Of a stretch of 64,000 bases of DNA, positions 18,636 to 29,900 are shown piece by piece (positions within the stretch are counted from its first letter, which is position 1; every line of letters begins with the position of its first letter). The stretch is from Arbacia lixula. Its lineage: Eukaryota; Echinodermata; Echinoidea; Arbacioida; Arbaciidae. The translations under genes were made by a program, and so were the position numbers. Location: assembly GCA_963669155.1 (NCBI GenBank), contig OZ022589.1:12826848-12890847 (forward strand), in the 5' to 3' direction. The notes under the pieces are model-generated. The model ran no database searches, was not told the origin of the DNA, and saw only the letters and a list, made by a program, of their open reading frames with translations.

Positions 18636-21571
18636 CGCAAAAAAGGAGTGATGATTTTAGTTCTACACGAAGTACCCAGCACCACCTCAAATGTTTTTAC
18701 ACAAATGTGGACTCGCTATTGAACAAGAGACATGAGTTAGATGCACTTATCGCCCTTCACAAACCCCACATCATTGGGTTGACAGAAGTTAAGCCCAAGA
18801 ATTGTCGATATGAAATACAAACGCATGAGGTCTACATCCAAGGATATGAAACATTTCACAACCTCCAAGAGAATGGCCGTGGAGTTTGTCTGTATATACT
18901 GTCCAGTCTCAAGCCAGACGCTTGTCCAAAGTATGTTGAAAATGACTTCAAGGATGCTGTATTTGCACAAATTGAACTTTCAGTGACAGATAAAATGCTG
19001 ATTGGTGTGGTATACAGAAGCCCAAATAGCAACAACTTGGCTAATGACAATCTAAATGCACTCTTAATGGAATTTGGACATGATACCTATTCCCACAAGC
19101 TCCTGATGGGTGACTTCAACTTCCCACAGATAAACTGGGACACAGAGAGCAGCCAAACAACAACTGACCACCCAGCTAATAGATTCTTGGAATGTACTAG
19201 GGATGCATTCCTAGTCCAACATCAACTTGAACCAACCAGACATCGTCTGGAACAGAACTCCAACCTTCTGGATTTGATCTTCACGAATGATGAGGAGTTT
19301 ATAGATAGCATAGAATCAACAGCAAGCGTTGGAAAAAGTGACCACTGCTCCCTAACTTTCAAGATGAAAATAGGAACCAAGAAGGCAAGAAAACAACCTA
19401 GATACCTTTATAATAAGGCAGACTATGACAGTATGGCAGACATGATAGAGAAGGTCAACTGGGATATCGTCTTCCATGAGAAAACTGTCAACGAGTGTTG
19501 GGAAATCTTTAAGGAAAACGTAAATAAGGCGGTTGAGAGATACACTCCAAAGCCAAACTCAAGATCAAACCAGACAAGGAAGCCATGGATGGACACCAAA
19601 ACACTACAGCTTGTCAGAAAAAAACACCAGCTGTACAGAAAGTGGTGTGAATCAAAAAGAGAATATGACAACAAATTGCAAACATTAGGTGAGAACGACC
19701 GAGAGCTGTACACAAGATGTCAAAAAGACCACAACCTCTATGCTAGAGCAAGCAACCAAGCGAAATGGTCATGCAAGAAAGCTGTTAAAAGGTTTGAGAG
19801 AGGAATAGCATCTGGAGTAAAAAAGAACCCCAAAGCATTCTGGTCTTATGTTCGGTCTAAGACGACGGCTAGAGAAAGCGTGGCAAATCTTAATAAACCT
19901 GATGGTAGCCAGACAACATCTGATGATGAGAAAGCCGATTTACTGCAAGATTTCTTCTGTAGTGTCTTTACTGTTGAAAATCGTGAAAGTATGCCAACCC
20001 CCTCCCGAATAGATTATAATGCTCCACTGGAAAATATTGAATTTGTATCTGGAGATGTTTTTAAGCTGTTACGCAAACTTAAGCCCGACAAATCCCCGGG
20101 ACCAGATGGTCTACACCCACGAATACTCCAAGAACTGGCAGGTGTCTTGGCAGAACCACTCACAAAATTATTTAGGATGAGTCTACAAGCTGGAGAGCTG
20201 CCCACAGACTGGAAGTCAGCAAATGTTTCACCAATCTTCAAGAAGGGAAGCAAATGCGAGAGCAAGAATTACAGACCAGTTAGCCTGACGTGTATAATCT
20301 GCAAAGTACTTGAAACAATCGTAAGAAAGCACATCATTGAACACCTTGATGGATCCGACATTCTTTCACTACACCAGCACGGATTCGTAAACAACCGTTC
20401 TTGCACCACACAACTGTTAGAAGTACTGGAAGAATGGACACATGCCTTGGATGAGGATGGCAAAGTCGATGTCATATACATGGACTTTATGAAGGCCTTC
20501 GACTCAGTTCCTCACCACCGCCTACTGAGTAAATTAGATGCCAATGGAATTCAAGGCCCTGTGCTAAGATGGATCAAGGGATTCCTTCTGGAAAGACGGC
20601 AAAGAGTGGTGATAAATGGACAGCAATCCAAATGGTCGAACGTCGAAAGTGGAATTCCACAAGGTAGTGTGCTAGGCCCGACCCTGTTTGTAATATATAT
20701 CAACGATCTTCCAGATGCAGTCAAGTCTGGAGTAAAACTGTTTGCCGAAGACACAAAGATCTATGCAAGGACAGATACAGACGAATCCTCGCTGCAATTA
20801 CAGGCAGACCTAGACAGCTTGCAAGACTGGGCAAAGAAATGGCAGATGAGGTTCCACCCTGATAAATGTAAAGTGCTAAAAGTCGGCCGTGTACCTTCTG
20901 AACACAAGTATGTCATGAGGAATGGAGATGAAGATATCACTTTGGTGGAAACAAAGGTGGAGAAGGACCTTGGTGTTCAGGTAGACCCTCATCTAAACTT
21001 TCACGAGCACATCTCTCAAGCTGTTGCTAGGGCGAACAGGTTACTAGGCCTTATCCGCAGATCATTTGCAAACCTAGATACAGAGACCTTCAATTTCCTG
21101 TTCAAAGGCCTTGTCCGTCCTATCTTGGAGTATAGTCAAGCAGTTTGGTCGCCATATAAATTAGGAGAACAGAGGGCAATTGAGGCGATCCAACGTAGAG
21201 CCACAAAGATGGTCCCAGCAATCAAAAACCTATCCTATGAAGGCCGACTAAAGCACCTGCAACTTCCTACGCTGTTCTTTAGACGAAAGAGAGGTGACAT
21301 GATAGACGTCTACAAATATATGCATGGCATTTACAAGGCTGATGTTCAGCTCTTTGAACTATCTACAGAAGAAAGGACAAGAGGAAACTCCCTAAAACTT
21401 GCAAAGAAGTATGCCCGACTGGACGTAAGAAAGCATTTCTTCTCCAACCGTGTGATTGATAATTGGAATAGCCTCCCAGATGAGGTGGTGACTGCACCTT
21501 CAATCAACTCATTTAAGATGAGGCTAGATAATTTTTGGAAAGATGATGCATCGAAATATGAACCCATATAA
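18380..21571 (+). CDS. LINE ORF2: endonuclease-reverse transcriptase
   Basis: The frame is open for 1063 codons and overlaps the end of ORF1 by 256 bp in the -1 frame; the true start may be ATG 18431 or a reinitiation/frameshift site. The N-terminal APE-type endonuclease shows LKCFYTNVDSLLNKR, GLTEVKP, GVVYRSPNS, LMGDFNFPQINW and KSDHCSLTF. The RT follows with SPGPDGLHPRIL, NYRPVSLTCI, HGFVNNRSCTTQL, YMDFMKAFDSVPHHRLL and GIPQGSVLGPTLF. The palm motif reads LFAEDTKIYA where FADD is expected, so one catalytic Asp is Glu (codon 20747-20749). The rest looks intact. Confidence 0.9.
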   Translation: MAVKKGRVSPERRQPSKMDQTKWKSSERRRLHVSTGNQESREAPQRSNSGRQSGCPSRTRCTGNPGPANSTGHNEKLENSRSPKLAQKRSDDFSSTRSTQHHLKCFYTNVDSLLNKRHELDALIALHKPHIIGLTEVKPKNCRYEIQTHEVYIQGYETFHNLQENGRGVCLYILSSLKPDACPKYVENDFKDAVFAQIELSVTDKMLIGVVYRSPNSNNLANDNLNALLMEFGHDTYSHKLLMGDFNFPQINWDTESSQTTTDHPANRFLECTRDAFLVQHQLEPTRHRLEQNSNLLDLIFTNDEEFIDSIESTASVGKSDHCSLTFKMKIGTKKARKQPRYLYNKADYDSMADMIEKVNWDIVFHEKTVNECWEIFKENVNKAVERYTPKPNSRSNQTRKPWMDTKTLQLVRKKHQLYRKWCESKREYDNKLQTLGENDRELYTRCQKDHNLYARASNQAKWSCKKAVKRFERGIASGVKKNPKAFWSYVRSKTTARESVANLNKPDGSQTTSDDEKADLLQDFFCSVFTVENRESMPTPSRIDYNAPLENIEFVSGDVFKLLRKLKPDKSPGPDGLHPRILQELAGVLAEPLTKLFRMSLQAGELPTDWKSANVSPIFKKGSKCESKNYRPVSLTCIICKVLETIVRKHIIEHLDGSDILSLHQHGFVNNRSCTTQLLEVLEEWTHALDEDGKVDVIYMDFMKAFDSVPHHRLLSKLDANGIQGPVLRWIKGFLLERRQRVVINGQQSKWSNVESGIPQGSVLGPTLFVIYINDLPDAVKSGVKLFAEDTKIYARTDTDESSLQLQADLDSLQDWAKKWQMRFHPDKCKVLKVGRVPSEHKYVMRNGDEDITLVETKVEKDLGVQVDPHLNFHEHISQAVARANRLLGLIRRSFANLDTETFNFLFKGLVRPILEYSQAVWSPYKLGEQRAIEAIQRRATKMVPAIKNLSYEGRLKHLQLPTLFFRRKRGDMIDVYKYMHGIYKADVQLFELSTEERTRGNSLKLAKKYARLDVRKHFFSNRVIDNWNSLPDEVVTAPSINSFKMRLDNFWKDDASKYEPI

Positions 21572-21595
21572 TTCTAAGAAAAACCACCTGGCACG

Positions 21596-22211
21596 TCTAT
21601 ACGTACCTTTACGGTTCTTGTATCGCAAGGCATTATGGGACGGAATTCTAGTACGCGAGCGTTCAGTGATCGCTGCGGTCATTGATTACAATGTCATTTT
21701 TATGTTACAGATTTGTTACTTTGATCGGTTCCGACGTGATAATTTTCAGTAAATCTGAATTGTATTTCTTCGATGAGAACTTTTGATTCGTATTATTGTA
21801 TCTAAATAATGATTCATAAAGAGTTTGTTGAGAAAATAATAAGCAAAGAGAGTGACATTCGAGACGTCGTCGAGACTCGGGTGGTAGTCCCATATGTGCA
21901 AAGATGTGTGTGTTGTGATGTGATGTGTGAAATTAAATAGAATCAAATTAAATAGATAAAAAGTACAATAATACAAATCAAAATTCTTATCGTTAAAATA
22001 TGATTCAGATTTACTGAAAGTATTCACGTCGGAACCGATCCACATAACAAATCTGTAACATGAAAATAATGATATTGAACTTCGCGCTCGCCGCGGCTAG
22101 CGTCATGAGCGTGTTTAACGATATGACCGCAGCGATCGCTGAACGCTCGCGTACTAGAATTCCGTCCCGCCATGCATTGCGATGCAAGAACCGTAAAGGT
22201 ACGTATTGCAG
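21596..22211. mobile_element. fold-back element with long inverted arms
   Basis: The outer ends are ACGTACCTTTACGGTTCTTG and, inverted, CAAGAACCGTAAAGGTACGT. The left arm runs 21596-21757 and the right arm 22014-22211; both share GACGGAATTCTAGTACGCGA (or its complement) and GATCGGTTCCGACGTGA. The right arm has about 50 extra bases. The centre (21758-22013) is AT-rich and non-coding. It lies directly 3' of LINE ORF2. Confidence 0.85.
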
Positions 22212-22345
22212 GCTACTATAGTAGACAATTAAAGATGCATCACCGATCCTGAATGTAAGCAAGATACAACAACCCAAATGTAAAAGAAAGATTGCAACAT
22301 CTTATTTTCAACCGATCGATGAACAGGCACTGTCCTACAAGCATC

Positions 22346-22680
22346 GTTGGATTAAAGTAAAGTAAAGTAAAGTAAAGGGGAACTGGCGCATGCGCATTAA
22401 GTTTTGCATCGCAGCTGCTGTCGCGCGATTCTGAACCACTTTAGGTGGAAAACAGTTTTTAAAAATGCAACATGGATTAAATTTATCTTCAAACCAATTA
22501 CGGAATTATCCAGGTATATATTTTACTTAAATATGTGCAACATATTTGAGATTTGAGTTACAGAATTGCTGAAACCAACTAATATAATCACTGCTAATCT
22601 CGACTTCCTTACTTCAAAGCTTTGTGCTACGCAGCCCGCTCACTGCGTGAGCGGGCTGGTCGCAGTAACCGCGGCTATTG
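22346..22680. repeat. simple tail and second half of the split promoter-like module
   Basis: An (AAAGT)n run ends at 22377 and is followed by GGGAACTGGCGCATGCGCAT and GCAGCTGCTGTCGCGCGATT. Both match the intact module at 15988-16060. A perfect hairpin, CAGCCCGCTCA-ctgcg-TGAGCGGGCTG, and an ACCGCGGCTATT segment close it. Confidence 0.6.
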
Positions 22681-25600
22681 TCTACTGCACAATAAATGTC
22701 GCACAAAACACGACAAGAAACCTAATATGTGGGACAATATGAGGGACACGAAACCACATCTTTAGAGCCGATCTAGTCTGCTTACATGAGATGTCCTGGC
22801 CGATTTTCCCCTCTCTACAAGAAGAAGATAGCGGGTCAAGTTAACCATTTTCTATCTAGCAAATTTCAGCTGGTTCCAGGTTTGTTGAGAGAAAAGTATG
22901 GAGTGGAAGAAAACTTTCGAACAGTACATCATGTTCTCCGTCTTTTCAACGCTCTCTTGCGATATGAGGGTTGCTAGAGTGTCTCCGAAAGGTCAAATAA
23001 AAAAAAAGGAAGATAAAAAAAGTTAAGAGTTATTTTACTGTGAAACGAGCCCAGCTATTATAGATATGCCATGTGACAAAAGATGAGCATAAAGAGCAAC
23101 TCTGCGGCTGTAACCTCACTTTAATGCAGCAAAAGCAAAAACATGAAAGAAACATTACTGAAGGTTTCACGAGAAGCCGTCAAAGGATGAGAAAGTTATT
23201 ATTTTTAAAGTTAAAAGTTTTGACGTTACGTGTGAGATGCCCTTCCTTGTTTGTATTATTTTCTTTCAATATGTTTTATCTACCCTTACATCATCAGACA
23301 CGGATGACACACGCATGCATACCTCTAATATGGTACAGATATATGCCTTCATCAAAAAACAGAAAAGGGGGAATTTAGGGAATCAGCACACACCATTAGG
23401 GAGAGGATCTCGTCACAAAATTAAAATCTAAAACAAAGTCATAACTTTCTTATCCTTTGATGGGTTTTCGTCATAGAGCTATATTTAAACATAGCTCTAT
23501 GGTTTTCGTCAAACTTCCTCTAAGTTGTATGTTTATTACATGCTCTTGATTCTTATCAAAACCACCTGAACATTAGTGTGGACTTTCCCTTTAAAATGGT
23601 AAGAAGTATTTCGAACTTGCTGGTTTAATATCATTCATTTTCAGGGCACTGAAAATGCAGAGAAAGATTAAATTAAATGAAAAAGTTACCAAACTGTGAA
23701 AGTGAAGACGGCCACTACGGGGATAAATTGGATGCTAGGTCGATAACGGTAATTGAACTTGAACTTTATCTTTATTTCCATCAACATAAAAAAAAACACA
23801 TTTACATACATACATTTCATAGATGATAATAAATAAACAAGTTATAATTTTACACAGGCCTATATTAACAATTTGAAAATAGATTATATGAATCGTAATA
23901 GTAATATAGACCGACATCCATTGCCTTTATGTGCTTTGTCGACATCTCAATGCATTTTAAGTCATTTATTTATTTTCACTTTGATAGGCAACAACAACCC
24001 TTTCACTGTAGAATCATATATACGTATACAAATATTAGTGTGGAATCAAATGACTTAAAGACTCTTATACCAAATCTATGACCCGTAAAGCCATTGTTAT
24101 AAATTACAACATTTGTCGATGTTTTAAGTAAATAAATGTTTAAATTGTTACGCGTACATGTACGACATGGTTGCCTGCTAATGAATAGTGATGCATATCG
24201 CGAGAGCTGGGGATGGAATTGCTATAGGGAAGATATCCTCATTAAATTCTGAAGATAAGAAACAATGTGATGTGCGAAACGATTTTCTTAACACTGAGCA
24301 TATGTATGCGTAACATTCGAACAAAATAATGATTGCGTGTTCACTAATGATACATGTATCTTCATTCTAAACGACCTACTGGTACAGACTAAAAGTGGAC
24401 TTTCGATTACAAACATTACAAACAATTATGAAATGAGAATGATTAAGTGTATAGCTAGCACTCGTTAGCTTTGGTTAGATTTCCTAGAATTGAGGTTCGA
24501 AATGGTAAAGATGAATAACATATCACAGCTGTTATCCATTTTGTGTGTATGCGTTTAGTACAGTTGGATAGCTCATCAACATGAGTGCAAGTAGTCTAGC
24601 TTGTAATGCATAAAGAAGAGGGGTTCGCTCTCCTTTATTATTCATGGTTGCATGAACTATAATTCAAGGAGAATATCTCCCGTATAGTATGTCAGTCAGC
24701 AACGCGCCCACGTGTATTACATCAATACAAACTCTCGTACTATTGACTTTTTTTGTTCTAATTAGTTTTTTTTTTCTCACAGTGACATAAATATGATATC
24801 AATGTCTGTTCTAATTTTCGTTTATAATTGAAAGAAATGCTAGGACTGAGGGGAAGACATACAAAATGTTAAAAAATCGTCGTTCAATAAATTCTACGTC
24901 ACTTCGGTAAATCACATGTTTCACAGTGACCTTTATGTTGTTCGTGTGATACATGCAACGTTTGACCGGACTAGGCAATACAGGACCTTTGATATGGAAT
25001 TATAACGAGTAGCCTTACCGGGTTTTGGTTCGGTTTTCTCGCTTATTCATCTTATTCATTCTTATTCCTCTATAAACTTTACCGGCACCTAACACAATTG
25101 GTGTATTTTCTCAACCATGTCTACCGCGCCATTAACAAATAGCTCTCAGACAAAATTTACGGATCGTGATTTCACGTAATCATGAACAATGGGTCAAATC
25201 CTTGATCGTTCACGGACAGATTAACAACGATCATAGCTCATTATTGTTACGTTGTTTTGGGGCGACACCTATATAGCCTCCCAGAGAATAAAACCAGTAA
25301 GACTCAAGAGATATAACACCATTTTTGGCAGCTGTTTGTTTAAAGTGTACCTGTGTACTCTCCTTGTCACCTGAGGACCTGGAAAATGTGGGGTTTTTTT
25401 TTATAGGTTATACTCTTATTTTCATTTCCATTTCACTCAGTCTTTCTCTTGTTTAAGTCTTCATGCGCCATTCTTGCAATTTAGCAAAGGGGCTACATAG
25501 ACACAACACGCAGAAGTTTGTCTGAGACACACAGGGTTAAGAGAAAGAAAAGACTTTGTAGGTCATGGTGATCGTGGATTCTCTGTTTACGCTAGTGGAG

Positions 25601-25990
25601 GAGAATGAACATGATAAATGGCGTATAATACGCATTGAGAGGCAGACATACAAACAGATACATGTGGATTATATATAGGTTTTCCTATTGACCTGTGAAA
25701 GCTTGAAACACAAATTCATTATCGGGCATTTTCCAAGGTCCCAGCAATGCGGGTCCTATATAATAATACCCTGTTTTTACCCATTAAAATGCTCGCTCTG
25801 GTGACTGAAATGTACCGTAGTCCTTCTTTCCAATATTTGTTATTCGACATTTTTTGTTTAAATTTTTTGATTTAACGCTTCATGAACACGGAATCAAAAT
25901 ATGGAACATCCAGCGTTTCGTTTTTATGTTTAGTCGTTCATATTTAATGATTTGATAAACTTTATTAAAAAATTTTTTATAAGGACACAA
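22680..25990. other. no gene recognised
   Basis: Only short spurious frames are present. A small hairpin (CATAGAGCTAT ... ATAGCTCTATG, about 23473-23503) is visible. Nothing else is supported. Confidence 0.5.
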
Positions 25991-25998
25991 GCAAACAT

Positions 25999-26026
25999 TA
26001 CCCCCCCCCCCCCCCCCCCCCCCCCC
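25999..26026. repeat. poly-C run
   Basis: About 28 consecutive C residues, among the longest homopolymers in the window. On the minus strand it could form a G-quadruplex. Confidence 0.9.
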
Positions 26027-26039
26027 ATATAACCGGTGA

Positions 26040-26990
26040 GATGAATCGGTGAAATGAATCAAACCTATCGTATTAACAAACTTATGATGATTTCCCCTAA
26101 CCCTCCTAACACGGTACATAAACGGTAAACCTGAAAGACTTTTCCTGGGTTCACCCTGCTTATTCATATAATAATTGCTCGTTGAGTAACATGTCCTTCA
26201 GCACTTTTTCAATAGCATAAAAGGTCTTTTAGGTTTGTGTACCGTGTTAGGAGAGTTAGGGGAAACCAACCATAATACGATATGTTAGGTTCATTTCACC
26301 ATTTATCATATTTACATGAAGCACTTACCCTTGGCATGTGTTGACGTTGATAAAACAGAACACTGTATACAAAGAGAAGTGTGACGAAAAGTAGTTTAAA
26401 TGTGAAGAAACACAATCGATATATAGCAAATTCAGGAAAGCATCCCTGCAGTATCACATTTTCCTGATCTAGTCACCAATCTGCCTGAAAAATGGCGATT
26501 TCGTATCACTAAAACATTTATAATTTGCCTAATTATTATCTGATCTTCCTAAGATCTGGAGTGATCTGCTACTTTAATTGACATGATTGACATGATTGAA
26601 ATCATCTTATTTTTTGACACAAAATTCCCCTTTGAACGATCCAATGGTCATGTTAATCGGTCGAAATGAATATTCTTGCTCAACAAGAAATCGAATTGAT
26701 GCAAATGGAATGTCATTGAAAAAAGTGCTGAAGAACATGTTACTCAATGCGCAATTATTGTATAAATAAACAGGGCGAACTCATGAAAGGTCTTTCAGGT
26801 TTTGTGTACCGTGTTAGGAGGGTTAGGGGAAACCAACCATAATACGATAGGTCTGATTCATTTCACCATTTATCATGTTTACATGAATCACTTACCCTTG
26901 ACATGTGTTGACGTTGATAAAACAGAGCACTATAGAAAGAGAAGTGTGACGAAAAGAAGTTCAAATTTGAAGAAACACAATTGTAAATTA
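26040..26990. repeat. three copies of one repeat, direct and inverted
   Basis: The signature TGTACCGTGTTAGGAG(A/G)GTTAGG occurs at about 26239 and 26803 in direct sense and inverted near 26096. The direct copies continue through CACTTACCCTTG(A/G)CATGTG and GTGTGACGAAAAG. A second block, AGTAACATGT(C/T)CTTCAGCAC, at about 26185 recurs inverted near 26725. Confidence 0.8.
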
Positions 26991-26999
26991 TTACAATAA

Positions 27000-29900
27000 A
27001 GAGGGCCCAAAGCCGGCCTTGAGCTAGCTAGCTTATTAAATACAATGGCCAGTGCGTCAACTACGGAAATATCAAATTGAAAGTAAACGCAATTCAGGAT
27101 AGGTCTCTGCCCTCGAAGATTAGAGTGGTGTCTTCAGGTTAGCATGATATTTCATTTTATTTCATTGATTTCAACCATTTTGAAAGAACTGATATCTTTA
27201 TTATGCCCTCTCGAATACTTGGCGGAATTTCTTTTACACAAGGCTATAGGCCTACAACGTTGATTTTTCAGTAATGTGATTTCCACAAATGGGTCTGTGG
27301 GCAACTTCGTTGGGTATCACAAGTTTCTCCCTTATATTACATCGTCATAATGGGATGATATAAGCCACGATAATTGTATTCGTGACCATAATTGCCACGT
27401 CCGGGCCCTGTTGCTACTAACGGCAACTTCATTGGAAACATTGAATTTGATTGGCTATCGAGCGATGTTAGCTTGGTCATTAACCACTGATCCCAGAGTT
27501 ACCATTATTGGTAAGTTCTATGCAATGAGGCCCTGGTCTGTCAGTGGTCCGCCAATCTTTACACTGTACCAAGTCTGGAAAAACCCAATTAACCACTGCA
27601 CATCCTCGTACTTCATGGACCACATTTGCTTCGCATTATTTGTTTGTAAGTTAAGTACTCAGAAAGAAAGCAATGACATTGAATATGACTGCTGTTGTTT
27701 GAATATGATTTCTCATGTGCATGAAAATGAATACTATACTCAAATCGTGGAAGCTACTACACATTTTTAACACTGGGGTACATGCATGTTTTCCCTTGTT
27801 TCGTGATGTCTTCACCATTGTTCATCCTTCTTGTGCGTAACTCTCCCTGTGCCAGATAAAATGCTGCTCGATGGGATTTGTGTGCATAAGTGGCGTCAAA
27901 ACACACACCTGGCACACAAGGAGTTAACACTGGATGAACTGACTGATTATGCTGATAATAGGCGTTGGTGTTCGTACAAGCATTGTATATATGTATATCG
28001 ACGCGTGAAGTTGTGAAATTGTTTTCTTTGCGTTCTTGCATGTATATTTACGTTTCAGTTTGTGTGCACACAAGGATTCAATGTCACCTTGCATACGTTT
28101 TAACATTTCCAAAAACCTTTTTACACTGTACGGGGGAGAAGACACTTAATGGCCATGTAAGATGAAGAAGGTGGTGATTCTTTAACTGTGGACAGGGTGA
28201 TGTGAGTACATACAGTCATTCTCGATCACCCCCTGCTGTACAAGATTAAAGATGGGTTTGTCGTTCACGAAAGTAGAATGATGACCACGAAGATGGACAG
28301 TATGAGGTCTAATCTAGGAGGTACGAAGCGGATCCTCGGTCTATGTATACATGTACCGGCTTTGCATGTCACATGCTTTGCACCATTAACCCTTACATTA
28401 CCAAGCTTTGAAACCACCAATAACGCCCCACATAATGTCCATGCCAATAATAATGAATGGGTTAACGCACGAAATTGAAGTAGATGACGGGCGGCACTCC
28501 GGGCGGCACTTTGCCTGGAACATGGAAGGTGAATGCTGCCCTACTCTGACAAAAGGATCAAGTGACAAATCACTCAAATCTGGGTTATTGATGTTCTTAG
28601 ATGGAACTCAGCATTCCCTACATACAGGCAAAATTTGGACAAGAAATATTCATCTTCCTGCGAGTTATTCAATCTAAGAAGATGTGATGTTGCACTGATG
28701 CAAATGTAATTGACAGACACATTTTGCTCATTTACAAGAAAAGTCTCTTTTTTTAGTTGTTTCCTTTTGTCAGATTAGGGCAGAATGGACCCTCCGTGCA
28801 CAAGGAGTGGCAACATACAGGACATTTGTTTTCGGGGTGTCCGTTCGCAGTTCATATAACTTGCAATGACTTGTGAGCGGCGTAATGGATTTCCTTCAAA
28901 CTTTATACATTCTTTATAAAAACAAATTTAAAATTGTGGAATCAACGTCAAATTCGTACTGAGGTCCAGGGCCAATTGCATGGTCAATATCCACCTTATG
29001 TAATTTGTAAACATAATTACTACCCAAAGTCTCCCCTCTTCACGTGTTTTGTCTTATTCTACTCTATATATTTCCCTTTACTACATGAAAACGAATTTAT
29101 GTTGTGATTTCATTGTTGTAGATTTATAAAATCAGTACCATAGTACAAACATGGTTGTACCATACATGTACTAAAAAGTATGGTACTCGCTCTAACATGG
29201 TGTTACCATGAGCTTTGCCATTACAAAAATACAGTTACCATCGGTACAATCAATGTACCATCATACAGCCAGGGAGCTGTTCGCTTTTCACAATCTTTAC
29301 ACCAGCCAGGGCTTGCACTGCTCATGCGCATGTGTACAGCTACGAACCAGCATTATTTTGTGCGGTTTGACCAGGGATGTGGAAGGATATGAAGCAACTT
29401 TCTTTCTTTGAACCCATGTGCCACGCCGCTGAAAAGTTATGTGTTCTCAACAGGTGCTCTTCAGGTGTTCGAACAATTGTGAACATGATTGTGTGGCAAC
29501 GGCTTCTTAGAGAGAACAAAAGAAATGTACAGTCTCGTTTCGCTTATCCCGTTCTGTTAAATGTCATTAATACTTCCATCAGCATAACGGGTATCAGGAA
29601 ACACAAATATTTTTTTTTAAGTAAAATGTCTCCGCAGCACGCAAACGCACGCAAACACCGATAACTTTAATACACAGCTTAATATATCATTTTGATAATG
29701 GTTGAATCCCACAAATGCACAAGATGTCGGAAAGTGAAGAAATTGGTCAATTTTGTAAGTAACACAAATATCTTATATGTCCGATTTTGTCAAAAACAAA
29801 GCTTCTAGAGACAAATGGGCAATTTCATTTCAAGTTGAAAACAGCTAAATGTCGGCCCGGCACATAGAACATCAAAGCATTGTCATAATTTTGAAATGCT

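Larger units (their letters stand above)
17439..21571 (+). mobile_element. CR1-like LINE with two ORFs
   Basis: It has two long open frames in the usual order: ORF1 with a zinc finger and coiled coil, then an endonuclease-RT ORF2. Both are free of stops or frameshifts. The 3' side is confused by a fold-back element at 21596-22211. An AAAGT-type simple tail at 22346-22377, right before the resumed host module, may be the true 3' end. Confidence 0.85.

Noticed and set aside
22786-22977. 63-codon open frame beginning MRCPGRFSPLYKKK
   Set aside because: No motif or splice context supports it; length is within chance expectation.
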